In this document: in pieces, positions 24,322-34,065 of the stretch
Numbering within the stretch: position 1 is the first letter of the stretch
Layout of the letters: the number at the start of each line of letters is the position of its first letter
Source: Allotamlana fucoidanivorans
GTDB taxonomy: Bacteria > Bacteroidota > Bacteroidia > Flavobacteriales > Flavobacteriaceae
Direction of reading: 5' to 3'
DNA: 64,000 bases
NCBI RefSeq assembly: GCF_006265225.1
Contig: NZ_VDCS01000016.1
Span: forward strand, 1-64,000
Program-made: the position numbers and the translations under genes
The notes under the pieces: generated by a model
Databases searched by the model: none
The model's input: the letters and a program-made list of their open reading frames with translations, nothing else
Told to the model about the DNA's origin: nothing

Positions 24322-25836
24322 ATGCCAATACCTATAGTTAATTCCATTGCTTCTTGGTTTTTAAAAAAACGATTTCATCAAATAGAATTGTTTCTTAAAT
24401 ACCCTAACGAAGTTCAAAATGAATTACTATTAAGCTTAATAGATTATGCAAAACATACCGAGTTTGGCAAAACATACGACTTTGCTTCTATAAAGGATTA
24501 TAAAACCTTTGCAGAGCGCGTACCTATTAAAAATTATGATGGCTGGCAAGATTTAATTGAACGCTCAAGGCATGGTGAAAATAACATCTTTTGGCCAAGC
24601 CCTATAAAATGGTTTGCAAAATCGAGTGGTACTACCAGAGCGAAAAGTAAATTTATTCCCGTAAGTTCAGAATCCTTAGAAGATTGCCATTATGCGGCTA
24701 GCAAGGACTTGCTCTGCATGTATCTTAACAATAATGAGGATGCTCAGCTATTTACAGGCAAAAGTCTAAGGTTGGGGGGCAGCAAAGAACTCTACAAAGA
24801 AAACGGCACTGTATTTGGTGACTTATCGGCCATATTGATTGACAACATGCCTTTTTGGGCCGAGTTTAGCAGTACACCGAGCAACAAAGTATCTTTAATG
24901 AGTGATTGGGAACACAAAATGCAGGCTATTGTTGATGAAACCATACACGAAAATGTAACCAGTCTTGCTGGTGTACCTTCTTGGATGCTTGTTTTATTGA
25001 ATAATGTGTTAGAAACAACAGGAAAAAGAAGTATTCATGACATTTGGCCAAATCTAGAAGTGTATTTTCACGGTGGTGTTAGCTTTGTACCTTATAAAGA
25101 TCAATACAAAAAAATACTTCCCAATAGGGATTTCAAATATTACGAGATTTACAATGCTTCGGAAGGCTTTTTTGCTATTCAAGATAGGAATAATTCCAGT
25201 GAATTGTTACTGATGTTAGACTATGGTATCTTTTATGAATTTATACCAATGACTATTTACGGCACCGAAGAAGAAAAAGCCATTCCGCTTAGCGATGTGA
25301 CCTTGCATCAAAATTATGCTGTCATAATAACCACAAATGCTGGGCTTTGGCGTTATAAAATTGGAGACACTATAAGATTTACTTCATTAAATCCGTATAG
25401 GATAAAAGTTTCTGGAAGAACAAAACATCATATCAATGTATTTGGCGAAGAACTCATTATTGAAAACGCAGAAGAAGCTTTAAAAAATGTTTGTAATGCC
25501 ACAGACTCTGAAATTGTAGACTTTACGGGGGCACCTATTTTCATGCTAGGTAAAGAAAAGGGCGCTCATGAATGGTTGATTGAATTTAAAACGGTGCCAA
25601 AAGACATGAGCCAATTCAATGAATTATTTGATGATGCATTAAAATCGTTAAATTCAGACTATGAAGCCAAACGTTTTAATAACATTACGTTAAACAAACC
25701 TAAAATACATGTGGCTCGCAAGAACTTGTTTTATGATTGGCTGAAACAAAATAATAAACTAGGCGGGCAACATAAAATACCAAGACTATCCAACACCAGA
25801 GAATACATGGATGAACTCTTGGTTTTAAACGCATAA
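24322..25836 (+). CDS. GH3-family acyl-adenylating enzyme
   Basis: A 504-residue protein of the GH3 auxin-responsive family (not glycosidase family 3). Seen: the ATP-binding motif KSSGTTRAKSKFIPVS (about residues 103-118), YNASEGFFA (motif 2) and YKIGDTIRF (motif 3), with KVSGRTKHHINVFGEEL as the C-terminal hinge. Plant members couple amino acids to acyl acids via an acyl-adenylate. Bacteroidota members are common but their substrates are not known. A 270-bp gap follows before the clpX terminator. Confidence 0.85.
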   Translation: MPIPIVNSIASWFLKKRFHQIELFLKYPNEVQNELLLSLIDYAKHTEFGKTYDFASIKDYKTFAERVPIKNYDGWQDLIERSRHGENNIFWPSPIKWFAKSSGTTRAKSKFIPVSSESLEDCHYAASKDLLCMYLNNNEDAQLFTGKSLRLGGSKELYKENGTVFGDLSAILIDNMPFWAEFSSTPSNKVSLMSDWEHKMQAIVDETIHENVTSLAGVPSWMLVLLNNVLETTGKRSIHDIWPNLEVYFHGGVSFVPYKDQYKKILPNRDFKYYEIYNASEGFFAIQDRNNSSELLLMLDYGIFYEFIPMTIYGTEEEKAIPLSDVTLHQNYAVIITTNAGLWRYKIGDTIRFTSLNPYRIKVSGRTKHHINVFGEELIIENAEEALKNVCNATDSEIVDFTGAPIFMLGKEKGAHEWLIEFKTVPKDMSQFNELFDDALKSLNSDYEAKRFNNITLNKPKIHVARKNLFYDWLKQNNKLGGQHKIPRLSNTREYMDELLVLNA

Positions 25837-26052
25837 GCTTTACTGTTTTGACGCGACAAACTCATGTTTGATTTTCACACTCGATAATCTGCATCTAAAA
25901 AAAGTGCTTTAACGAGTTTTTCGTCTAATCATCTAAAAGCAACAAAAGTCATTTTGCCTTTAAATGTTTTACCTATACTTTTATCCTGTCTTAAAAAAGG
26001 CATACAATTACGAAACACAAATATCCATTATTAATTAATTTCCATTATACAC

Positions 26053-26080
26053 AAAAAGCTGCATAATCATGCAGCTTTTT
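26053..26080. terminator. Terminator downstream of clpX
   Basis: AAAAAGCTGCAT (26053-26064) and ATGCAGCTTTTT (26069-26080) form a perfect 12-bp stem with a 4-nt loop, 27 bp past the clpX stop; flanking A and T runs make it usable in both directions. Confidence 0.8.
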
Positions 26081-26106
26081 TATTTTAAACTCCAATAGTT
26101 TTCTCT

Positions 26107-27339
26107 CTATGAAACCGCTTTTAATTTCTTGATAGCCGTTTTGTTCAATTTATTTTCAGCGTAAGCCTTAGTAACATTTAATGTGTTTTCATCACTACTT
26201 GGCAATTCAAACATAGCATCGGTTAAAATTTCCTCACAAAGGGATCTAAGACCACGAGCCCCTAACTTGTATTCAATAGCCTTATTAACAATAAAATCTA
26301 ATGCTCCATCAGTTACCGAAAATTCAATTTTATCCATCGCAAACAGTTTCTTGTACTGTTTAATAATAGCATTCTTTGGTTCGGTTAAAATAGCTCTCAA
26401 AGTATTAGCATCTAGAGGATCCATATACGTTAATACGGGTAATCGACCAATAATTTCAGGTATTAACCCAAAATCTTTTAAATCTTTAGGAATAATATAT
26501 TGTAGCAAGTGATTTTGATCAACAACATCATCAGACATTGAAGCACTATAGCCCACGGCCTGCATATTTAAACGTTTAGAAATGACACGTTCAATACCAT
26601 CAAAAGCACCACCAGCAATAAATAAAATATTCTCTGTATTAACTTCAATAAATTTTTGATCTGGATGCTTTCTTCCTCCTTTTGGCGGAACGTTAACAAT
26701 TGTACCTTCCAATAATTTCAATAAGGCTTGCTGTACACCTTCACCCGAAACATCTCTCGTAATAGAAGGGTTATCACTTTTACGTGCTATTTTATCAATT
26801 TCGTCAATAAAAACAATCCCTTTTTGTGCTTTCTCAAGGTTATAATCGGCTGCTTGAAGTAACCGCGTTAAAATACTTTCAACGTCTTCACCAACATACC
26901 CGGCTTCAGTTAAAACGGTGGCATCAACAATAGCCAAAGGCACATTGAGCATCTTTGCAATGGTCTTTGCCATTAATGTTTTACCAGTACCTGTTTGCCC
27001 AACCATGATGATGTTACTTTTTTGAATTTCAATCTCATCACTTGTTGGTGCTTGTAGTAACCTTTTGTAATGATTATACACGGCCACAGACATTACTTTT
27101 TTTGTAACATCCTGCCCTATGATATATTCATCAAGAAAAGCCTTTATTTGTTGTGGTTTACGAAGTTTTAATTCTGCTGATAAATCCCCATTATCATTTT
27201 GCTTAGATTCCTCTAAAACAATACCATGCGCCTGCTCAATACATCGATCACAAATATGCGCATCTAAGCCTGCTATTAACAGATTTGTTTCTGGCTTCTT
27301 TCTACCACAAAACGAACATTCTAATTCTTCTTTTGCCAT
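26107..27339 (-). CDS. clpX: ATP-dependent Clp protease ATPase subunit ClpX
   Basis: A 410-residue AAA+ unfoldase. The zinc-binding domain has C8, C11, C30 and C33 (CSFCG, CDRC). Walker A is GQTGTGKT (114-121), Walker B VFIDEID (about 180-186), and the sensor regions are typical ([15 protein letters not shown]). ClpX unfolds tagged proteins and feeds them to ClpP. The order tig-clpP-clpX on the minus strand is the classic arrangement. The gap to clpP is 74 bp. Confidence 0.97.
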   Translation of the reverse strand: MAKEELECSFCGRKKPETNLLIAGLDAHICDRCIEQAHGIVLEESKQNDNGDLSAELKLRKPQQIKAFLDEYIIGQDVTKKVMSVAVYNHYKRLLQAPTSDEIEIQKSNIIMVGQTGTGKTLMAKTIAKMLNVPLAIVDATVLTEAGYVGEDVESILTRLLQAADYNLEKAQKGIVFIDEIDKIARKSDNPSITRDVSGEGVQQALLKLLEGTIVNVPPKGGRKHPDQKFIEVNTENILFIAGGAFDGIERVISKRLNMQAVGYSASMSDDVVDQNHLLQYIIPKDLKDFGLIPEIIGRLPVLTYMDPLDANTLRAILTEPKNAIIKQYKKLFAMDKIEFSVTDGALDFIVNKAIEYKLGARGLRSLCEEILTDAMFELPSSDENTLNVTKAYAENKLNKTAIKKLKAVS

Positions 27340-27413
27340 TAATCTAATTCTATTTCAAGAAGTTTTTTTGCAACTTCCTCAGTCATAATTCTTTAAAATT
27401 ACAATTTTTTTAT

Positions 27414-28088
27414 TTAATTACGGGCTAATATCTCATCAATCATACCGTACTCTTTCGCCTTATCTGCCTTCATCCAGTAATCTCTATCACTATCAGCATA
27501 TACTTTGTCGTAATCCTGCCCAGAGTGCTTACTTATAATTTTATAGAGTTCTTCCTTTAAGGTTAAAATTTCACGAGCTGTGATTTCAATATCACTTGCT
27601 TGCCCCTGTGCGCCACCCAAAGGTTGATGAATCATAACACGAGAATGAGTTAATCCACTACGTTTTCCTTTTGCTCCAGCACAAAGCAATACAGCTCCCA
27701 TAGAGGCCGCCATTCCTGTACAGATTGTTGCTACATCTGGCTTTATAAATTGCATGGTGTCATAAATACCTAAACCAGCATATACACTTCCTCCTGGAGA
27801 GTTTATATAAATTTGAATATCTTTATTAGCATCGGTACTCTCTAGAAAAAGCAATTGCGCTTGTACAATATTAGCGACTTGATCATTGATTCCTGTTCCC
27901 AAAAAGATAATTCTATCCATCATTAGGCGAGAAAACACATCAAATACTGCAATATTCATTTGACGTTCTTCAATAATATTTGGCGTTAGGTTGGTAGGAT
28001 ACATACTACTGATGATTTTATTGTAATATGTACTACTTATACCTTGATCTTTTATCGCAAATTTTTCAAACTCTTTAGCGTAATCCAT
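27414..28088 (-). CDS. clpP: ATP-dependent Clp protease proteolytic subunit ClpP
   Basis: A 224-residue serine protease subunit. The catalytic triad is S129 (GMAASMGAV), H154 (MIHQPLGGA) and D203 (DSDRDYW). INSPGG (95-100) forms the oxyanion region. The N-terminal 35-residue extension is somewhat longer than in E. coli and may be a processed propeptide. It forms the ClpXP complex with the neighbouring clpX product. Confidence 0.97.
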   Translation of the reverse strand: MDYAKEFEKFAIKDQGISSTYYNKIISSMYPTNLTPNIIEERQMNIAVFDVFSRLMMDRIIFLGTGINDQVANIVQAQLLFLESTDANKDIQIYINSPGGSVYAGLGIYDTMQFIKPDVATICTGMAASMGAVLLCAGAKGKRSGLTHSRVMIHQPLGGAQGQASDIEITAREILTLKEELYKIISKHSGQDYDKVYADSDRDYWMKADKAKEYGMIDEILARN

Positions 28089-28178
28089 AATTTTTTAACG
28101 TTATTTATTAAATAATGTACTGGTTTACAAAACTTAACCCTTAAACCATACTATTTACAGGTCTTGTTTTGAATAAAA

Positions 28179-28208
28179 AAGCGCCTAAATCAAAGGATTT
28201 AAGCGCTT
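28179..28208 (-). terminator. Terminator of tig
   Basis: AAGCGCCTAAATC and GATTTAAGCGCTT pair with one mismatch, with a short loop. On the minus strand it is followed by TTTTTTATTC. It lies 25 bp past the tig stop, so tig is largely separated from clpP. Confidence 0.75.
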
Positions 28209-28232
28209 AAATATAAGCATTTATTATTTTAC

Positions 28233-29561
28233 TTATTTATCACCATAAACTTCTTTCACAAAGTTTTCGTAACTTAATTCTTTAACCTTAAGATTAGCCT
28301 TTTCTTTATATACTTCAAGTAATTTTTGGCTTACCAATTGCTCTGAAATTCTTCGTGCTTCATCTTGATTTGATAACACACGCGCTGCAATATCATCTAA
28401 CTCCTTATCAGAAGGATTTGTTTGTCCGAATTGCGCCATTTGTACTTTGATCATCTCTCTGGCATGATTTTTTATATCATCCATAGTAACTTTTACTTCA
28501 TTAGCTTCAATTAATTTACCTTCAATTAATTGGTAGCGCAAGCTTTTTTCAGACTTTTCATATTCTTCTTTGGCTTGATCTGCATCCATCTCCTTTTCAC
28601 CTGCCGTTTGCATCCATTTGGTTAAAAACTCAGCTGGCAAGTCAAACTTAGTATTCTCTACTAAGTACTCGGTAACATCATTTAATAACTTTTGATCTGA
28701 TTGTTGCTTGAATTGTTTTTCAGCATCTTCCTTAATCTTCTCTTTTAATTCAGTAACAGATGTAACCTCTCCTTGAGGGAAAATTTTATTGAATAATTCT
28801 TGATCTAAATCAGCTAATTCACGCTTGTTAATTTCGTTAATTGTAAAATTAACTTCAATATCAAGTCCGTGAACCTCATCATGACCTAATTTTAAAGCAT
28901 GCATTAAATCGTGCTCATCTTCAAAAAGACCTTTTGTATTTAAGGTAATAACATCCCCTACTTTTGCACCTACAAATTGTTTTTCAGTAGCATCTCCTTT
29001 AAACTTATCTAAAGTAAGTGTTACTGTATTATCAATCTCTTTTTCTTCATTGGTGTAAGTTCCTGTAATTTCACTATCTGCTTCAACAACGTCTTGAGAA
29101 ACCAATTTCCCGTATTGCTTTTGAATACGCTCAATTTGCTCATCAATCATCTTATCATCAGCAATGATATTATACTGTGTAATAGGCTCTTTGCTTTTCA
29201 ACTCTACATCAAATTCTGGTGCTAAGCCTAATTCAAATTCAAATGTAAACCCTTCAGCATCCCAATTGATATCGTCTTGTGGTTTTGGTAAAGGCTGTCC
29301 TAAAACATCTAACTTTTCTTCGGTTAAATATTTATTTAACGCATCTTGCAATAATTTATTTACTTCATCAACCAATACTGCTTTACCATATTGTTTTTTC
29401 ACCATCCCCATTGGCACATGTCCTTTTCTAAAACCAGGGATATTTGCTGTTTTACGGTAATCAGATAAGATCTTTTCAACTTTATCGCTATAATCTTCCT
29501 TAACGATATCAACTTTTACTACAGCATTTAATGCATCAACGTTTTCTCTTGTAATATTCAT
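28233..29561 (-). CDS. tig: Trigger factor chaperone
   Basis: A 442-residue protein. The ribosome-docking signature GFRKGHVP is at about residues 43-50 within the N-terminal domain. A central FKBP-like domain (about 150-245) and a long helical C-terminal chaperone domain follow. Trigger factor binds ribosomal protein L23 and shields nascent chains. The FKBP domain is divergent, as is usual in Bacteroidota. A good promoter lies about 75-110 bp upstream (29639-29669), and its own terminator follows. Confidence 0.93.
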   Translation of the reverse strand: MNITRENVDALNAVVKVDIVKEDYSDKVEKILSDYRKTANIPGFRKGHVPMGMVKKQYGKAVLVDEVNKLLQDALNKYLTEEKLDVLGQPLPKPQDDINWDAEGFTFEFELGLAPEFDVELKSKEPITQYNIIADDKMIDEQIERIQKQYGKLVSQDVVEADSEITGTYTNEEKEIDNTVTLTLDKFKGDATEKQFVGAKVGDVITLNTKGLFEDEHDLMHALKLGHDEVHGLDIEVNFTINEINKRELADLDQELFNKIFPQGEVTSVTELKEKIKEDAEKQFKQQSDQKLLNDVTEYLVENTKFDLPAEFLTKWMQTAGEKEMDADQAKEEYEKSEKSLRYQLIEGKLIEANEVKVTMDDIKNHAREMIKVQMAQFGQTNPSDKELDDIAARVLSNQDEARRISEQLVSQKLLEVYKEKANLKVKELSYENFVKEVYGDK

Positions 29562-29638
29562 TTTAAACTATATAAAACCCGCTCAGGGCATTTAACAAAA
29601 GGGTTGGAATGAAAACCCACCAAACCAAAATTGGGATG

Positions 29639-29669
29639 CAAAAGTAATACATTTTTACATCCCAACAAA
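29639..29669 (-). promoter_or_regulatory. Promoter of tig (Bacteroidota -33/-7 type)
   Basis: On the minus strand TTTG (29669-29666) is followed after 19 nt by TACTTTTG (29646-29639). Both boxes and the spacing fit the Bacteroidota consensus TTTG-N19-21-TAnnTTTG. An inverted repeat, TTGGGATG/CATCCCAA (29631-29638 and 29658-29665), overlaps the promoter and could be an operator. Confidence 0.6.
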
Positions 29670-29692
29670 GTTTTTAATTGCTTGATTATAAG

Positions 29693-30046
29693 CTAATTTT
29701 TATCTTCTTTTAAAAGCGAATGAAGTATAGATTCTAAAACAGACAATAATATACTAAAAAGTATGGCAGTCCAGATACTACTTACCAAAAAGTTGTCAAT
29801 TAAATTACTAGCTAACATTATTATAAGCGCATTGATAATAAGTAAAAACAGCCCCAAGGTTAAAATAGTAATAGGCAGGGTAAATATGACCAAAATTGGC
29901 TTTACAAATAAATTTAATACCCCCAAAATAACCGCTACTATAATGGCCGTAACAAATTTATCGCCTGTTAAAGTGACTCCTGGCAGAAAATAAGCCAAGA
30001 TAAAAACAGCTAGAGCTGTGATGAGTAATTTGATTAAAATATTCAT
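29693..30046 (-). CDS. Phage holin family / YvlD-like (PF04020) membrane protein
   Basis: A 117-residue protein with four hydrophobic spans. ITALAVFILAYFLPGV near the start, VILGVLNLFVKPILVIFTLPI in the middle and LGLFLLIINALIIMLAS after it are the family signature. Despite the family name, these are ordinary chromosomal inner-membrane proteins of unknown role. Its stop lies about 130 bp from the tig start, so it is a separate unit. Confidence 0.8.
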   Translation of the reverse strand: MNILIKLLITALAVFILAYFLPGVTLTGDKFVTAIIVAVILGVLNLFVKPILVIFTLPITILTLGLFLLIINALIIMLASNLIDNFLVSSIWTAILFSILLSVLESILHSLLKEDKN

Positions 30047-30078
30047 ACATTAATTTTTCTTAAATGTACAAAATTATT

Positions 30079-30843
30079 TCAGCCTACAAACTGCATTACA
30101 CTTTCAAAAAAATCTTTAGGATTTTCGGCATGTAGCCAATGCCCTGCATTTGACACCGTTACAATATTGGCATTTGGAAAGTGCTTTTTAATAATAGACG
30201 CATCATCAACTCCTATATATTCAGACCGATCACCACGCAGAAACAGGGTTGGCTTTTCAAACAAGGCATAACTCGGCAAAGGCTCTCCTATCTCAGCGAC
30301 CTCATCTCTTAAAACACTCAAATTTATTCTTAGTCCCAACTGTCCTTTTTCAACCCAATACAAATTTTTTAACAAAAATTGTCGTGTTCCGAAATCGGAA
30401 ACATAATCTGAAAGTGCTTTATCGGCCTCACCTCGCCTTTTAATCGTGTTAAAATCCAAAGCACTTAATCCGTTTAAAATAGCATCATGATGTACAGGAT
30501 AAAATCTGGGTGAAATATCGGCTACCATTAATTTTGATACTAATTCTGGATATTCAGAGGCAAACAACATAGCTACTTTCCCTCCCATAGAGTGTCCCAA
30601 AAGCAAAACATCTTCCAATTGGTGTGCTTCACAATAACGTTTTAAATCTTCGGCTAACACTTCATAACTAAAAGCTTCATCATGAAAACTTCTACCATGG
30701 TTTCTTTGATCAATTATATGCACCTGAAAACCTTGGTCTGCAAACTGACTTCCTAAAGTTTTCCAGTTATCACTCATCCCCAAAAAACCATGCAAAATTA
30801 CAAATGGTTTACCTTCTCCTAAAATATTTGAATGTAACAGCAT
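30079..30843 (-). CDS. Alpha/beta hydrolase (YbfF-like esterase)
   Basis: A 254-residue protein. Seen: the oxyanion block VILHGFLGMSDNW (about 18-30), nucleophile elbow GHSMGG (serine about 98), a late Asp in LRGDRSEY and the His in NAGHWLHAENP. This matches YbfF-type carboxylesterases and related 2-succinyl-type hydrolases. The start overlaps the pdxJ stop by 1 nt, so translation is coupled. The substrate is unknown. Confidence 0.85.
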   Translation of the reverse strand: MLLHSNILGEGKPFVILHGFLGMSDNWKTLGSQFADQGFQVHIIDQRNHGRSFHDEAFSYEVLAEDLKRYCEAHQLEDVLLLGHSMGGKVAMLFASEYPELVSKLMVADISPRFYPVHHDAILNGLSALDFNTIKRRGEADKALSDYVSDFGTRQFLLKNLYWVEKGQLGLRINLSVLRDEVAEIGEPLPSYALFEKPTLFLRGDRSEYIGVDDASIIKKHFPNANIVTVSNAGHWLHAENPKDFFESVMQFVG

Positions 30844-31556
30844 TATTTTAATTTGTGTAAATACATTTGAATCACATTTTCAACCCCCATATACAAACTC
30901 TCTGCTATTAAAGCATGCCCAATAGAAACTTCTAACAGACCTGGAATGCATGACTTAAAATATTTAATATTTTCTAAAGACAAATCATGCCCAGCATTAA
31001 CGCCCAACCCAAAATCATTTGCCAATTTTGCGCTTTCTACGTAAGGTTTAATAGCATCTTTATCTCCAAAACTATACTGGTGCGCATAACCTTCTGTATA
31101 TAGTTCAATCCTATCTGTTCCTGTTGCCTTAGCACCTTCAATTTGATTTAAAACTGGGTCAACAAATATGGAGGTTCTAATGCCATTACTTTGAAATTCT
31201 GCAATAACATCAACCAAAAAGTCTTTGTGTTTTATGGTATCCCATCCTGCATTACTTGTTATAGCATCCTCGGCATCTGGCACTAGAGTTACCTGAGTAG
31301 GCTTCACTTCAAGCACTAAATCAATAAAAGAAGGAATAGGATTCCCTTCTATATTATATTCTGTATAAACTCCAGGTTTTAAATCTCTGGCATCTTGATA
31401 TCTAATGTGTCTTTCATCTGGTCTTGGATGAATGGTAACACCTTCTGCCCCAAAACGTTGCACATCTTTCGCAAACTGAACCACATTAGGCACATCTCCA
31501 CCTCTTGAGTTTCTTAAAGTCGCTATTTTATTTATATTAACACTTAACTTTGTCAT
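30843..31556 (-). CDS. pdxJ: Pyridoxine 5'-phosphate synthase PdxJ
   Basis: A 237-residue TIM-barrel enzyme. SVNINKIATLRNSRGGDVPN near the start, GVTIHPRPDERHIR, and VNAGHDLSLENI with SIGHALI near the end are PdxJ hallmarks (catalytic Glu and His residues). It condenses 3-amino-1-hydroxyacetone phosphate with deoxyxylulose 5-phosphate to make PNP (vitamin B6). It is first of a two-gene unit with the hydrolase. A TATTTTTG box lies upstream on its strand. Confidence 0.95.
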   Translation of the reverse strand: MTKLSVNINKIATLRNSRGGDVPNVVQFAKDVQRFGAEGVTIHPRPDERHIRYQDARDLKPGVYTEYNIEGNPIPSFIDLVLEVKPTQVTLVPDAEDAITSNAGWDTIKHKDFLVDVIAEFQSNGIRTSIFVDPVLNQIEGAKATGTDRIELYTEGYAHQYSFGDKDAIKPYVESAKLANDFGLGVNAGHDLSLENIKYFKSCIPGLLEVSIGHALIAESLYMGVENVIQMYLHKLK

Positions 31557-31707
31557 AAATCTATTTTAAAAACAAAAATACAAAGTTGAACAGCCTTACA
31601 TACTTTTTTTTTAATTAATTTGCAGAATCTGTTATATGCTATTCCTACTAAAAAGCACTGGAATTATAACAACAAAACTTTGTTTTTAACTAAAAAAACT
31701 ATCAAAG

Positions 31708-32367
31708 ATGAAACTTTCAGAATTCATCATAAACGATGTTAAACCTTTAAATAGCAAAAGTAAAATTAGCGATTTACAGTTGCTGTTTAACCAATTAACA
31801 TTTTCTCATGTGCCCATTCAAGATGACCATAAAAATTATTTAGGTTGTTTTTCTGAAGCCGATGCTTATTGTTGTGAAAAGGACAAAACCTTAGATGATT
31901 ACAGACATTCTTTTGAAAACTTCTTTGTTAGAGACACAACTATTTTACTTGATATTGTTGAGGCTTTTGCCGTAAACTCAACCAACATCATGCCTATATT
32001 AGATATTAATAATAGGTATTTAGGATATTACGAATTAAACGATATTATCCATTTACTAGGCGAGGCACCATTTTTTGCTGAAGCGGGTGGTATATTGGTG
32101 ATAGAAAAAGGCATAAATGATTACTCTTTTAGTGAACTTAGCCAGATTGTAGAATCAAATGATGGTAAATTGTTAGGCGCCTTTATTTCAAAAATGAATT
32201 CAGACTTAGTTCAAATTACTCTTAAAGTAGGTAATACCAGCCTTAATGAGGTCATTCAAACGTTTAGAAGATACAGCTATAACATTGTTTCTGGTCATGA
32301 AGAAGACGGCTACTTAGAAAGCTTAAAAGAACGCTCAAATTATCTAAGAAAATACCTTAACATTTAA
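31708..32367 (+). CDS. CBS-domain protein
   Basis: A 219-residue cytoplasmic protein. Two CBS-like repeats (about 1-60 and 70-130) are marked by VPIQDDHKNYLGCFSEAD and MPILDINNRYLGYYELNDII. The rest (140-219) resembles an ACT-like fold. CBS pairs usually bind adenosine nucleotides and regulate partners. It is 3 bp upstream of nadK, so the two are translated together, which suggests a link to NAD(P) or nucleotide state. Confidence 0.8.
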   Translation: MKLSEFIINDVKPLNSKSKISDLQLLFNQLTFSHVPIQDDHKNYLGCFSEADAYCCEKDKTLDDYRHSFENFFVRDTTILLDIVEAFAVNSTNIMPILDINNRYLGYYELNDIIHLLGEAPFFAEAGGILVIEKGINDYSFSELSQIVESNDGKLLGAFISKMNSDLVQITLKVGNTSLNEVIQTFRRYSYNIVSGHEEDGYLESLKERSNYLRKYLNI

Positions 32368-32370
32368 TCT

Positions 32371-33255
32371 ATGAAAGTTGCTGTTTTTGGCCGATTTTAC
32401 AACAAAAGAACTTCTTCTTCTGTAGAGAGGCTTTCTAATTTTCTCCTAAAAAAAGGTATCGATGTCTATATTGAAAGCACCTTTTTTAATCTCATAAAAG
32501 AAGAATCTGTTTTAATTAAAGATTTTAACAGATATAAGACCTTTAAAACACTTGACACCTCCTTTGAATTTTTAATAAGTATTGGCGGTGATGGTACCAT
32601 TTTAAGAGCCATCACTTTTGTAAAAGACATTGAAATTCCAATAATAGGAATCAATACAGGTAGACTTGGTTTTTTAGCAACCATACAGGTTGATGTTATT
32701 GAGAACGCCTTACAAAACATTATTGATGGTAAATACCGCATCTCAGAAAGAAGTTTACTGTCTGTAGAAACCTCATCAGATAATAAGGATATAAAGGCTC
32801 TAAATTTTGCATTAAATGAAGTAGCAGTGAGCAGAAAGAACACCACCTCTATGATTACTGTTGAAACACACTTAAATGGAGAATATTTAACATCATATTG
32901 GAGCGACGGTCTTATAGTGTCCACCCCAACAGGCTCTACAGGATACTCTCTAAGTTGTGGCGGTCCCGTGATTACTCCGGGAACCGATAGCTTTGTTTTA
33001 ACACCCATTGCACCGCACAATTTAAGCGCACGCCCGCTTATTATTCCAGACTCCACAGAAATACAACTTAGAGTAAGTGGCCGTGAAGAACAACATTTAG
33101 TTTCATTAGATTCCAGAATTGCTACATTAAACAATGACACGTTAATCACCATAAAAAAAGCTGATTTCAAAATTAAAATGATTGACCTTTTAGATGAAAG
33201 CTTTCTTATTACCCTCAGAAAAAAGCTACTTTGGGGAGAAGACAGACGTAATTAA
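32371..33255 (+). CDS. nadK: NAD kinase
   Basis: A 294-residue enzyme making NADP+ from NAD+ and ATP. The GGDGT motif is at 72-76, followed by the conserved NE/S helix (FALNEVAVSR) and the second motif PTGSTGYSLSCGGP. The C-terminal beta sandwich is complete. Length is normal. A long open frame on the opposite strand is a shadow and is not listed. Confidence 0.95.
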   Translation: MKVAVFGRFYNKRTSSSVERLSNFLLKKGIDVYIESTFFNLIKEESVLIKDFNRYKTFKTLDTSFEFLISIGGDGTILRAITFVKDIEIPIIGINTGRLGFLATIQVDVIENALQNIIDGKYRISERSLLSVETSSDNKDIKALNFALNEVAVSRKNTTSMITVETHLNGEYLTSYWSDGLIVSTPTGSTGYSLSCGGPVITPGTDSFVLTPIAPHNLSARPLIIPDSTEIQLRVSGREEQHLVSLDSRIATLNNDTLITIKKADFKIKMIDLLDESFLITLRKKLLWGEDRRN

Positions 33256-33352
33256 ATCTAACTTGATGTGGCATCAAAGCAATATTTTGAAGGAAAAACT
33301 GTTTTAACCTCATACTAATTAGTTCAAATTACCACGAGCTAATCTTATTTAT

Positions 33353-33360
33353 TATATTTG
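33353..33360 (+). promoter_or_regulatory. Possible -7 box before the DUF6089 gene
   Basis: TATATTTG matches TAnnTTTG and lies 17 bp before the ATG at 33378. No clear TTTG -33 box at the right distance. Confidence 0.35.
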
Positions 33361-33377
33361 CAAACTTTTGATTATTT

Positions 33378-34064
33378 ATGAGGCGATTAACCATATTGAT
33401 TTTAAGCATATTAAGCACATACTTTAGCTATTCCCAAATCAACGAAATTGGTGTTTTTCTTGGCGGGAGTAATTTTATTGGGGATGTGGGTGCTACCAAT
33501 TACATTGCCCCAAACGCCCCAACCTTAGGAGTGCTTTACAAATGGAATGCTAGTGAAAGGCATTCTTGGCGAGCTTCAATACTGTATTCAGATTTAATTG
33601 CAGAAGATATAAAATCTGATGACCCAAGACGCCAAGAAAGAGATTACTACTTTAACTCTAATTTACTTGAAATTTCAGCAGGTTTAGAGTTTACTTTTAT
33701 GGATTTTGATCTTCATAGTGGAGAAACAGCCTATACACCATACCTGTATTCAGGTCTTACAGCAACTAAATTTGACAATTATTACTTCCCCAATGGCCTT
33801 CAGGTTTCTGAAAACACATCAAGCTGGACAGTTGGGATTCCAATGGTTGCTGGGTTTAAAGTATCTGTTATTAATAGCTTTGTATTGGGTATTGAAATTG
33901 GAGCACGTTACACCTTTACCGATGAAATGGACGGAAGCTTGCCATCAAAACCTGAAAATCAACAGTATAGATTTGGAAACATTAATAATAATGATTGGTA
34001 TGTCTTCTCAGGAATTACACTAACTTACACCTTTGGAGAAAATCCTTGTTACTGCGTTAAATGA
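33378..34064 (+). CDS. DUF6089-family outer-membrane beta-barrel protein
   Basis: A 228-residue protein with a signal peptide (MRRLTILILSILSTYFSYSQ). The mature part is made of alternating strands (EIGVFLGGSNFIGDVG, a typical first strand and turn) and ends in a strand with aromatic residues, fitting a small outer-membrane barrel. DUF6089 genes regularly precede uppS and bamA in flavobacteria, hinting at a role in outer-membrane assembly. The stop is 1 bp before the uppS start. Confidence 0.8.
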   Translation: MRRLTILILSILSTYFSYSQINEIGVFLGGSNFIGDVGATNYIAPNAPTLGVLYKWNASERHSWRASILYSDLIAEDIKSDDPRRQERDYYFNSNLLEISAGLEFTFMDFDLHSGETAYTPYLYSGLTATKFDNYYFPNGLQVSENTSSWTVGIPMVAGFKVSVINSFVLGIEIGARYTFTDEMDGSLPSKPENQQYRFGNINNNDWYVFSGITLTYTFGENPCYCVK

Positions 34065-34065
34065 T

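Noticed and set aside
29693-30046. Phage holin or prophage remnant
   Set aside because: The family name is misleading; the gene stands alone among core genes with no phage neighbours.
32466-33170. Minus-strand 234-codon ORF
   Set aside because: Shadow of nadK; composition mirrors the sense gene.
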